64,000 bases of DNA from assembly GCF_042242105.1 (NCBI RefSeq), contig NC_092028.1, positions 11,083,338 to 11,147,337 of the forward strand, in the 5' to 3' direction. The translations under genes were made by a program, and so were the position numbers. The number at the start of each line of letters is the position of its first letter. Within the stretch, counting starts at the first letter, position 1. The DNA is from Pempheris klunzingeri (taxonomy: Eukaryota > Chordata > Actinopteri > Acropomatiformes > Pempheridae). Shown here piece after piece: positions 50,896 through 62,596 of this stretch. The notes under the pieces are model-generated. The model searched no databases and was not told the DNA's origin. It saw nothing but the letters and a program-made list of their open reading frames with translations.

Positions 50896-51875
50896 GGCAG
50901 CGAGAGACAGACAAGTAACCAAGTGAGCCACAGCGTCGATGGCAGGCAGTGTGCTGGGCTTTTCAACCGGCTCCATGGTGATGACGTCGTCGGGCTCAGG
51001 ACCCAGGTACATGAGAGGTGGGAGCACACTGCGAGATGCTCGTTTAAGCGAAGGCCTGAAAAATGTAGAAATCTGGTGTGGAAGATGATCGATTTTGTGG
51101 GTGCTTTTGTTGTCTGCCTGAATGCCTGAAAGAAAGCAGCACAGGTGGTTTTATATTCGTGGTCATCAACAGTTAACACTTACTACACTGCTCAGTTTTT
51201 GACACTTTCTGCGTAAGAACATCAACAGAATTCCAGAAAAGAAAACCAAACAAGCAAACATTAAGTGTGCTTCCACCCCAGTGATTAAGGAGGATGGATG
51301 GATGGATTTAGTTGCGTGTTAAGAGGTTACAGTGAAGCTCTGGAGCCCGAACACTCGTATACTACACTCTAGCTGATGTATTCTTCCTTAAAAATGTAAT
51401 TACACATGAGGGCTACAGCCAAACCACATGGAGGGCAGTCCTGATAATGTACAATACATCTAGCTGGTGCTGTGATGGTGCTATCAGTGGGTGAAGTCTG
51501 ATGCTGAACTTTAAATGAAAGCCAAGGAACAACAGATTCTTCTCGACTCAAGTATATGTTCAGCTGAAGGAACCTATTTGTTCCACACCATGTTTTTCAC
51601 AATTACAATATAATTGTTTATTGTCGCTCAAAAAAAACGGTTTAAAGCCTACACACACACACACACACACACGTTTAATTCGTCTCATACACACTAAATT
51701 CGTCGTTCTTTCCCCTTATCAAGATAAAAATCAGGAAGGACCCGAGCCTGTCAAATCAACAAACCACCATGTAAATGCACATAAGTGATGAATACAGAGA
51801 AACCTGAAGTTATGGCCATTAGTACACCACTGTACTAAAACCGCTCAAACGCGTGTGTACTGAAGAGAGTTTGTG

Positions 51876-51910
<35 letters not shown>

Positions 51911-53950
51911 CTGTGTGTGCGTGTGTGTGTGTGTGCGTGTCTGTGTGGGGGAATTCTGTCTTTTCAGGAGTGAAAACAATGTGATCTCTTTTAAAGTAAA
52001 TTGTGTTTATATGTATTAAAAAAAGATCTCATTATTCCGTCTTTCTCAGTGAAGAAATTCTGTTTGTTTTACTCTGGTTTCTCATGACGGATGACTCGAT
52101 GTGCATAATGATCATGTGCACAACAAACTACTGCCATGTATCTTACATCTGAATGTTTTCCCTTCCAGATCAGCAGTGCAGAGAAGCAATATGTTACTGA
52201 ATTTTATTTTGTCTTCTGGTTCTCTTTTACCTGCCCTCCCTAATATGAATGATTTTTAATGCAAATACTTGGCTATTTCCCTTTTGGTATAAAACAAGGG
52301 AAATTGCATCATGCAAATGAATGTAGGCTCATAGTTGGAGTCCGATTTAATTTCCCCTATATCTCAGTCCAAAGAAATAACAAGCGGGTGGACTACAGTG
52401 GCTTTGGATTAAACTCTTAAACTTCACCCATTCAGTTTTTGATGTGACACAGGTCTCGACATGCTGTCTGTGGGCAGGACACAGCAGAGACGGGGAGGGT
52501 TTCACCAGAAGGTTTGGTGTGAATTGCAAGAGTGAGGAATCACATGCAACGTAGATGACATTCATTCATGCCAGACGGGAGAAGTTCATACAACAGTTCA
52601 TTTTGTATTTAGACCGCACCTGCTGCCGCACATCTGATTTGAATGTCGGTAACCCTCCCCCTCACAGAAACATTTGTCTTAACTGTGTAATTCCATAGCA
52701 GCTTTAATGTTTTTGTATTTTTCTTTTGCATCACTGTCACAGAAGGTGTTAAATGTGAGTGAGGGAAATACTAAAACCAGTGAGAAACCTGTAAATTTAC
52801 TCATGTACTGATCTGATACTCACCTTATTAAGGAGACTGGGTAATCACCACGACATGACAGATGCACATTAAATACACGCCTTCATCAGTCACAGTGCCT
52901 GCCAGCTCCACTGCTACACCAATCCCTGGCCTCATGTTACGTTACTGTTCACAAAAATGCCCTCAAAGAAGAATTACAGGTATTAAATTTGGGGGCAAAA
53001 GAGCATTTTGTGGGATTAATACATGATGTCAGCAGTTCTATTGGAAGAAAAAAAGTTTGATGGATACTTTATTTTTCACTGATAAAGAGACCGTCTCTTT
53101 GTTTTTTCATTTCGCTTGTGAAATGAAAAGTATATACACACCTGTGTGCTGTTTTTGTGGCAGAGATGCTTTTAAATGTATCCACTTTTGACAGTGAAAA
53201 AATGTTCTCAGTGAGTGGGGAATAAATAGTGTCCACAAGCTTCGTATAAACTGATGTAACGATCAATGGTGGAATGAAGCTTAGTGCATTTACTCCAATA
53301 CTGGTCTCAAGAACACACTTCAGGTTCTTATTTGTCACTTTTCCCATTTCACTTTGTACCTCCACTGTGAATTAAATATTGTACTTTTTTCTACCTTTTA
53401 TATTTATTTTACAGTTACTTTGGAAATGTATTTACCACAAATGATACGTTTTTATTTAAGTTATAGATCATGGTGCTATTAGCCGGTTAATGCAGAAGAA
53501 ATAACAATCCAGTAATAGTATAACACTCACAGGGACCATTTTTCTACCTTGAGTGTCTTTACTTTTGATACTTCAAGTACATTTTTGCTGATAATACTTC
53601 AGTATGTTTGCAATGTTAAGATTTTTTTTTAACACTGTGATGAAGGATCTGAACACCTATTCGGTTAGTGATCGTTGCATTTGTGAAATTTTGAGTTGCA
53701 ATTAAAAACCCTGCATTCAAAATTGTACTTAGGTGCAGATCCCTGAGCATGCTCAGCTAAATGTACTCCAAGCAGTAAATGTACAAGTTTTCATTATGTA
53801 GAATTGCTCCTTTCACAGTGTTGTTGTCTTTTTTATACTGATGTACTGACAGTAGTAGTTCATGCAGTTCATTTAAACTGTTTGTACAATTATCACACAC
53901 TTAAATGAAAAATCACAATCTGCAGAAGTAACCAGTAGCTGCAGCTGTCA
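50896..53950. other. xpnpep3 3' UTR and intergenic stretch
   Basis: No gene recognised. It contains CA repeats at 51651-51672 and the GT-rich tract listed separately. The xpnpep3 poly(A) site could not be fixed. Confidence 0.4.
51870..51950. repeat. (GT)n microsatellite, interrupted
   Basis: About 80 bp of GT with scattered GC and CT steps. Confidence 0.95.
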
Positions 53951-54880
53951 GATAGGTGTAGTGGAATAAATGTAAACAGTAAAGCAGAGGTGTGAGCTAC
54001 TCTGCTGCTGTCTGACTGAGGAAGAGGAAGGTGGACACTCGCTGTCCCCCTCAGACTGAAAACCTCGGCCGACAGAGCACGGAGCCGGTTTCCGGACAAT
54101 CCCGAACACCTACGAAGACAACCTCCCCTCTTCTTCCCTCCCTCCCTCCTCCCCTTCACGCCTAATGTTGCTGTACCTCCAACCCTCCCCCCGTATCAGA
54201 GGAGTAGAAACAACAAGCCGCCATTTTGTTTGTGCGGACAGACCGTCAGAAACGGGAGGAGATAACCGAGAGACGGAGCGACTCCGGCAAACCGACTGCA
54301 GCCGCTCCAGGAACCGCCGGGGGAGGAAAGAGTGGCGAGATCGTGTCCGTGCTATCAAGAGAGGGAAAGCATCGCCAAAAAGATAAGAGCTCAGTGGAGG
54401 GAAAACCGAGTCGGTGATTTATATGTGTGCATGAGAAGGAAATACTCCGAAAAATCCAAGGAAGGGGGTGTTTTGCGGAGACGGAGAGGAGAGGCGGAAG
54501 AGGGCTATATATTATCATAACGAGGAAAAACCTGCGAAAAAAGGAAAACATCAACATGAAAAATCAGTATGTGTCCGTCGCGGAGGAAGGAAAGAGCCCG
54601 CATAGACAATTATATAAATAAATTGCTGCCGGGCAGAAGGGAGAGGTGGAAAGAAAGACGGGTTTAAAGAGAAGGGGAAAATTGCCAGGATCAACACGAA
54701 GGGGGGCAATCTCCATCACAAAGGGTCAATGAGAGGATTTTGTCAGCCCAAAATATTTATGGGGGGTGTCAACATTAGTGTGCCGATCTGAAGCTTTCCG
54801 CTTCTGAAATAGCCATAATTTCTCAGCGACCCACCGTCAATTTTTTATCACATTTTCGCCTGTCGCCGTAGCTGCGCTCC

Positions 54881-54911
<31 letters not shown>

Positions 54912-56271
54912 GCTTCACATCTTTCTTTTTCTGCTCACTTGCTCGGCCAAGACATCCTATAAAACAGTGAGTGACATGTATGTTTTTGGGGTGGTGTTTG
55001 TCTTGCTTTCCATTATCTGAGATTTCAAGTGTTCTAAACCAAGCGAAAAGCGGAGGAGGAACCTCTGGAGCCACAAGATAAGTAAAAGCCCACAGCTCGT
55101 CTTCTGCAAAATAAAACTAATTGGATCAATCTGACTGTCCGCTGATTGGCGATTCGCGCTGTGATTGTCCTCAACAACTACTCTGTCCAAGAAATAAAGT
55201 CTGCATCACAATCGACTGCACAAAAAGCAGTGGGTTTTTTTTTTTTGTGTGTGTGACGAGATTCTCTCTCTTTTTTTTTTGGTCAACCTTTGCCAACCCT
55301 GCAAACTGCAAAAGGCACAATCGTGCAAAAGGGTTGCAACAACCAAATGTGCAATACGAGTCCGGTCTCTCTGACCCAGTGCCTTGCATGGTCCAACACT
55401 AAGTGCACAATTTAGTCAGCATGCACATGCAAAAGAAACTCGTGCATGGAAATACACATCCGCAATAGATGCTCTTTTTATCCGAGTACCTGTGTTTTCA
55501 TCTGTCTGCAGAACTGTTTATTCCGTCACCGAGCCAATGCAAATTGTTTTCTCAGTATTGCACTTGAGAGCACCACTTGCGCTTTAATTGCATTGCAGAA
55601 GTACTGCTGGTGGTGTCCTCACACCGGTTGACTGCCTTTTCGGGGTTTTTTTGGGGGGGGGGGAACTGCAAAGAAATCGGTGGCATTGCCAGCTGTGAGA
55701 TGCCCGGTCGGGTGAGAGAAATGGTAAATGCGACCGAGGATCTCATAACTGTTGCATGAGAAAACGGCCCCCAGAAGTTACCACAGGGGAGACTCCTGGC
55801 CGCTGTTTCTGGATCACAATTATCATTTTTCGTGCCCTGGCCGAGACTCTTGACTGGAGCGTTTCAGACCTGAAATACGGGATTTCTCCGCCGACTATGG
55901 CGGAAAGGACTGAGTGCACCACGGAGGACGGATCTTGGGACAATTTTTGTGTCGCAGAAGAGGCTACATGAGGTTGTCAGAGGGCCGCACACTTGCCTTT
56001 TTTTCCGACTCCACCTTCCCACCTCCTCCTGTTCAGATCTGTGAAGAAACAAAATCTCCGACAGGGGAGGGGGACCGATATCTGCAGAGAGGAATAAACC
56101 GAGAGGGAGAGCTGTGAGGGAAAGAGTTCAACATTGCTCTCTTCTCCCCTACCGTCCCCCAAGCGGTGGGGGAACGATCAGAAGCATTTCTTAAAGGGAG
56201 AAGGAGACGCAAATTAGAGAAACACGTTTGCCCTCCGTGGATCTACGGCAATTTTTTAATTCGTCAAAAAT
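53950..56271 (+). promoter_or_regulatory. ep300 promoter and 5' leader region
   Basis: A long GC-richer stretch with CpGs, purine-rich blocks and homopolymers (poly-T 54883-54910, poly-G 55652-55663) runs up to the ep300 ATG with no intervening acceptor that I need. Mammalian EP300 also has a leader of about 1 kb. Several short upstream ATG frames exist. The start site is not visible. Confidence 0.4.
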
Positions 56272-59200
56272 ATGGCCGATAATGTCCTGGAGTCCGGCCC
56301 GCCTTCAGCCAAGAGGCCCAAGCTGTCCTCTCCAGCTCTCTCGGTGTCTGCCAGTGATGGAAATGGTAAATATATTGCATGCATTACTAAGCTGGAGTTA
56401 AAATATAAACTAGCACTAGTTTGTGCATTGATTGCTGGTCAGTCTTGGAAGTCCCTGTAAAGTTGCAGAGCAACTTAGTTGGTCAAACACTGAGCTGCTC
56501 CATAACTAATGCTTTTAAACACCAATGTATCCGTAAAAAGGGCATTCTGACAATTTTGGTTTGCTAAAGAGGAAACACAATGTTGTGTTGGCGGTTTGAG
56601 CAACTTTCCAGCAGGGATGTTTTGGTGTGTTAGCCTCAACAGGCTAACTAGCTACCAACTATAAGATCCACCTCCAAACAATGGAAGAGTCGAGTCACCC
56701 CAGTTTGGTTTAAGTTGTCTAGTTACTTTAAAAGTGAATTAAATGAAAGGGCGGCTGCACACACACACACAAACCAACAGGCCTTGTAAATACTCCGTAA
56801 ACATAGAGAGAAATTACTGCTCCAAATTAGCTTTAGGGGAAAGTAACGGTGACCGAGTGAGCTAGCTAACTAGCTCGGCAGATAACCGTAGGGGACCGGC
56901 TCAGCTGAGCTCGGTAGCTGCTAGCAAAGGAAATAACAAATTGTTGGTTACTAGAACAACTTTTTTCTACATCTACTATCCCCTTTCATAGGTGCAGTTA
57001 AAAGGTTTGAGGCCATGGGTCTCGTGGAGTAAACGTGTTGTTAGCAGAGACTCTGTTTTTAGTGAACTATTGTCGTAAACCAGCTAGCTATTGTTCGACA
57101 CCTCAATAAAGTTGCTCAAAGCGATGCTGTCCGGTCGAAGATGTAGGTGTGTGTCCATTTTAACTGTTTCCGCGTTTTATTAACGGGGCAGAAATCAGCC
57201 GCCGTCTGTGAAATGTCTTCTTTCATGTCTTTTGTTCAAGGGCTCTTAGTTTCTCAATTGTACTACCGACGAAGCCCATTCTTGTTCCCCCTCCATTGTC
57301 TGAGTGGACGGTGACACTGCGCTGCACTTTTTGCAGTTTACTTTTCAAAACGATTCACCGCTGCTCCCAAGTAGATCCACTGGATGCATTTCACCTTGAT
57401 TGGGGATTTAACTATTATTGCATACATATTAATTCACACATGTTAAGCGAGTAGCTGTAAAGTCAACTCTTGTTGCATCCCCTTTTGTAAGGAGACACAG
57501 AGAGAACTATGATAATTTGGGTATTTAGTTGAGGCTGTTTTCCAGATGTGAATTATACAGTCTATCTGTATCATAATAGCCATTTCTTGTAACACAAACT
57601 ATATAATAGTCCACTTAATATCCTTGTTTTTAATGCCAAAGATTGGTCTTCAACTGCATCAGAAAATCGATTAATGTGAATTTCATGCTCAACGCTTGTT
57701 TAATTTCCTATAGGATCATGGCACCTAAAACAGTGAGCACAGTCAGGAAAGGATGCTGTTAGTCTCAACTCTAACACTGGCACATCCCATCTTCCCAGAA
57801 GCATGGATTTTTCAGGAAAACTTTGTGAAATGTTGAGATGCCAGACGCCGTTACTAAAAAGTCCAACATGCAGGTTATGACCTCAATGGTGCCATCTGAA
57901 GAGAACAACTTTTGTTCGTGACCTTTTCAAAGTACAGATGTTGCTGACTTTTCTGCATTGTGCAGTATACTCTTACACCACTTTGCCTTTTAAAATTGTG
58001 TCCTGTTGCAGTGGATATGAATTCTGTTTCATGCCCTTTCACCACATAACTGTAGATCCAATGCACAGACCTAGGTAATGTAGTGTTTACCCCTCTGCGG
58101 CTTCTCACCCTGACCCTACTGCGTTCACTCTCCATGTTTGGCATCCCATCAAACCACAAACTGATGCCCAGGAGAGAGAAGTCCAGGTTGTGAGAGGCAG
58201 CTACTGCTTCACTGGCTGTCTAGCTATGGGCTCCAGATTAGTGGCTGATAGTTTTCAAACTAATGTCCCAGCTGTACCGCACTTGAAAAATATCAGTAGA
58301 TTAAATTAGTCTTGAACCATTGTGGCTGTAAGCACTGCAAATCCTAAATTTCAGTGCAATTTCCTTTAGCTATCAACTTTTTGAACCAAATAACCTTTAT
58401 CTTTGTAACTCATATTGTTGTTTCTTTTCCTTCATGTCCAGATTTTGGTTCACTCTTTGACCTGGAGCATGATCTCCCAGATGAGCTCATCAGTTCCTCT
58501 GACTTGGGGCTGACCAACGGAGGGGATGTCAGCCAACTCCATACCAGTCTTGCAGGGCTCGGAGGAGGGATTGGTGTGGGAGGCCAAGATGCTGCTGCGA
58601 AACACAAACAGCTGTCCGAGCTCTTGCGCGCTGGAGCACCAGCACAGCAGGGAGGCCCTACTTCCAACAGCACAGCACCCACGGCTTCCATGGGGATGAT
58701 GGGGAGTGTTAATGTCTCCCCTGGTGGACCTCAAGGCATGCCCCCCCAGGGCCAGCAGCAACAACCTGGATTAATGCAGCAGGTTGGGATGGTTGGAGGA
58801 GTGGCAGCACTCAATCGGGCAGCAGCCATGATGGGTGCCCAGAAGGGTAACACTGGACAGCAGCAAGGCCTGATGGGGGGGCAAGTGATGAATGGCTCGC
58901 CAAGAATGGGTTACCCTGGCAGTGCTGGCATGGGTAACAATAGTAATCTGTTGGCAGAAACCTTACAGCAGCAGCAGGGCGGTCAGCAAATGGGACCTGG
59001 GGGTCAGGCAGGGATGAGACCACAGCCTCCCGGAGCACTGAACAAGGTGAGCACACTCAGCCCAACAGGCCATTACAGGTACAGAAACTGACATCCCAAG
59101 TGCAGCTGTTTTATAGCAAGTAATTGATTGGGGTAAGCTGCAAAGTTTAACGGAGGCTAGATATGCCTTTTGAAAGTGAGTGAGTGAATTCCTATATTGT

Positions 59201-60794
59201 GTATTGAAGATGCATTGCTCTACATTAAGGACAATATTTACACAAAATGTGAATTCAAATAGTTTTTGTCAATATGTTCAAGATCTACTGTGGATATTTG
59301 GGAGAAATGTGAAAGCATATCTTGGTTATATTCGAGGGTGTGCTTACAACCACCCACTGACTCATATTAATGTAAAATACTGAAGTTTGAAATTGGTGAA
59401 AATGTCTTATTGGTTTGGATGGATTTTCTAAAATTGACCCCTTGAGTGCAGTAAAGCAACTCAAAATGGGAGATAAATGGTATTTTCACCTTAAGGACAG
59501 TTTATACTTTCGGTTTGATTCAGATTAACAGTATTTTCAGGTTGTCGGCATGAAAGGCAGACTTGTCATTTCCGACCCGACTGCCGCTGTAGACTGGAGT
59601 AGTTGCTCATGTGCAACTGCTGAAGACGAGTTCTCCAGAGCAGGTGCAGGAATGAGTGTGGTTATGTGTTGGACTCACAGCCGCATCGCCGTTCGCTCTG
59701 TGGTATTGATGGTTAACCTCCTCGCTTGTCAACGTGCCACATGATGGTTGTGATTTTGTTTTAAAGGTGTGAAGGCAGTACAGCAAACAACTGTGTTAAA
59801 TTGTTTAGCATAACTCTTTGCCTCATCACTGTGGCGGCGCACCAGCAAACACAGGGTTTATTGTTAGTCATGTCTGTTAGTTAGAATATGCATCAGTAAA
59901 ATGAACATATAAAATATTATCATTACAGACACAAAGTTGTGCGGTTTAAGTGGAGTTACTTTTACTTAAAGCTCAGATTTAGGAATGAACACTTGTGAGT
60001 CTCTGTTGGTCACATAGCAACTACTAACAAATCCGTTCACATTTTTGTTCTGCTGCTGTTCAAGATAAAGACAAGTTTGTCTAGATACTGAAGTAGCTGA
60101 AAATACTGTAAACTGGATCTGAGACTGCAGTCAGTGGTATCTATATTGTGTCTGTGGTATTTATTTATTGTGGAAGGCAAAGTATGGTCAGAACAAGGAA
60201 GAAAGTATTAGAAAGTAGTCTTGTAACTGCGCCATTGCAGTGGAAAGTTGTCATGAAGGAATGATAAACAGAAGTATTTGGAACGTGATTCTGTGCTGAT
60301 CCGCATTGTTGGATCAGTTTTAAGTCGTCCAATGTAGATGGATGCTATGTGGATTTCTCAAGTTATGTAAGATGGTATTGTATTACCTCCCATATTTCTT
60401 CCTTAAATGATTAAGTATTAGTTGACTGGCTGCTTAAATCATGCTTTCGTAGGTCATTAACAGTAATGGATTTGATGTCTAAACTATTTATTTCTTCCTC
60501 TCCTACTTTTGTCCTCATACTGTCTGTCCTCCCCCCTGCTGTCTCTCAACCGATCTCTCTTCCATCTTGTTTTTCCCATTTCCTCTCTGCCCCTCACCCC
60601 ACCCTGCTCTAAAGATGAATATGATGGCCAATGCGGGCCCCTATGGTGGTCCGTACGGCCAGTCTGCTGGCCAGGGGCTACCTGGAGCAGGGCTGGGCCC
60701 ACAGCTCCAGAATAAGGCAGGCCTGCCTAACAATATGGCCAACCAGTTCAACATGGACAAGAAAGCACCGCCGAGTCAAGGCATGCCTGGGATG
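56272..60794 (+). CDS. ep300: Histone acetyltransferase p300, N-terminal exons
   Basis: Three coding exons: 56272-56365, 58442-59046 and 60615-60794 (879 nt, 293 codons). The frame is open and the gene continues past the right edge. It starts MADNVLESGPPSAKRPKLSS, closer to p300 than to CBP, with a basic nuclear signal (AKRPK, about residues 14-18). Exon 2 gives FGSLFDLEHDLPDELI and the nuclear-receptor LxxLL motif (KQLSELLRA). A long Gln/Gly/Met/Pro-rich disordered stretch with short Gln runs follows. Exon 3 ends in a Pro/Met-rich spacer; the TAZ1, KIX, bromodomain, HAT and later domains are outside the window. p300 acetylates histones and transcription factors as a nuclear coactivator. Intron 1 is 2.1 kb. 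Intron 3 exceeds 3.2 kb and carries two transposons. Confidence 0.97.
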
Positions 60795-61544
60795 GTAGGA
60801 TTTGTTTGTTTCTATTCCATACAGATGGCTAAACTCTGTAGACACCATCGAGGCACCGATGTTACTGAAGATTAAGATTGCAGCTTAACTGAGCCCTCTC
60901 AAATGGTCTAAAGTAGAAATAAATATACATATTTTACTGTCACACACTTTCTCTCGTCAAGCCGCACAGAGCAGATGAGTCGGACAGGAAATCAGATAAA
61001 TGAACAGCAAAGAGAAAGTGGTCAGTTTTCAAAATAAAAGCCCCCATGGAGACTTTCAATTGTATATTTCACCACCACATCAATATTATTTTATAATCAG
61101 TGGCACCAGGCCAGACATTAACCGGGCAGAGCAGTTTTTAGCACTATATACAACGAGAGGTTCGTCTTGGATGTGGAAAAAACACTTTCACGTTATCTGC
61201 TTTCTGTAGGCTACAGCACAACAAAGCAGTAAATACATAAAAAAAACACATTTAAAACAGACAAAATATGAAATGTAGCTTATTTGGACTCATTAGAAGC
61301 ACGGAAATCGCAAGAAAATGACCAAATCAACAAAATCAACTAATCAGCCAGGCAAAACGATCTGCGTCTGAAACACTTCTTGGGACACGGCCCTGGGGAC
61401 CGGACCGCAGCCAGAATGCAACACAGACATGCCCGTTGGGTTTCCTGGTGATACTTTTTTACTGTCAGAAGCCCAAAACCAACATTAAATCACGCAATTT
61501 TTGTTAAGTGGGTGGGGGCAAGGCTGATCTGCTCCCTATAGATG

Positions 61545-61580
61545 GACTGATGGTCCTCTATCAATGCAGGACCATCAGTC
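61545..61580. repeat. Short perfect inverted repeat
   Basis: GACTGATGGTCCT and AGGACCATCAGTC, 13-bp arms around a 10-nt loop, in ep300 intron 3. Confidence 0.9.
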
Positions 61581-61848
61581 AATGCAAGGATACAAGCAAA
61601 GATTCCTACACACACCAGACCCACTGGCACACCTGTATCAGTTTCTAGCTGATAACTATGTGCTTTTGTAATGGAGGTTATTTAATTTATGTGTGATCAA
61701 CAGTTTATTTGTGATCAACAAATTATTGTTACTTTTATGAATGGAAGAGAGTTTTTCCACCAACAAAAATATCAAAATACAGGGATTTCATGCTTTTATT
61801 GACATAACATGGCATGGCACCAGGGTCTATATGCAAGTTGCTGTCCAG

Positions 61849-62514
61849 AACACCTTTTCCACCAACATTTCCAGGAACTTTTATTACCAGGAATTTAATT
61901 ACCTGGTTAAAATGATACCTGGTAATCTGTGTGGTTTGCGTTTCCACCACATCTCAAAGTTCCAGAGCATGTATTCAAATCAGGCTGATGACGTAAGGGG
62001 GAGTGACTGTTGTGGTCCTTCAGCTTCTTATAATCTTAAAAAGTTTCTTCAACTTTTCACAAATTTGTTTTGGCGTGTGCCCTACATTTAGCTCCGCCAG
62101 CTTTTTGGCTTATCTTCCACAAACTCGGTCGTTTCGAGTCGCTGACTCGGAAGTCCAGCTGAATTTCTTCCTCTGCAAATACGCTCAAAAGAGCCTGGAC
62201 CTCGTCGTCCGTCCACGTCTCATAGCTTCTCTTCTTTTGCTCCATTTTCCAAGTGATCAAAACACAAACGAAGTGAAGCTCGTAGAAGTGACATAAAGTT
62301 TGCAGCCACACTGGTTTAAACATAGCGGTTGAACGGAAGTGCGGAACGCTGCAATTGTGTTTCCACCAATCAGCAGTACTAGGTACTTTTTTTCAGGGAA
62401 AGTTTGGGGTTCCGGCAAAGTTTTTTTTTTCCCTGGGTAATTTCGGTGGAAACACGCCGAGGTTTTTCAAAATTCCAGGTAAATGATAAAAGTTCCTGTG
62501 GTGGAAAAGGGGCT
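61849..62514 (-). mobile_element. DNA transposon with Myb-like ORF, possibly Harbinger
   Basis: Imperfect inverted ends: CACCTTTTCCACCAACATTTCC at the left; read inward from the right, CCCCTTTTCCACCACAGGAAC. On minus, a frame from about 62245 (MEQKKRSYETWTDDEVQALL) encodes a Myb/SANT-like domain of the kind carried by fish Harbinger-type elements as a second protein. No DDE transposase fits in this size, so it is non-autonomous or deleted. The class is tentative. Confidence 0.5.
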
Positions 62515-62596
62515 CAAGTGAACATCCTCTGTTGCATCTGGCAGTTCATTTTTGTGAATCAAACTTGTTCAGAAAGGGCATAGAACAGGTCACATA

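Noticed and set aside
54165-56117. Several short plus-strand frames upstream of ep300.
   Set aside because: They look like chance or upstream frames in a long leader; none resembles a known protein.
58410-59056. Minus-strand frames of about 80-105 codons.
   Set aside because: They are shadows of ep300 exon 2, whose sense strand matches p300.
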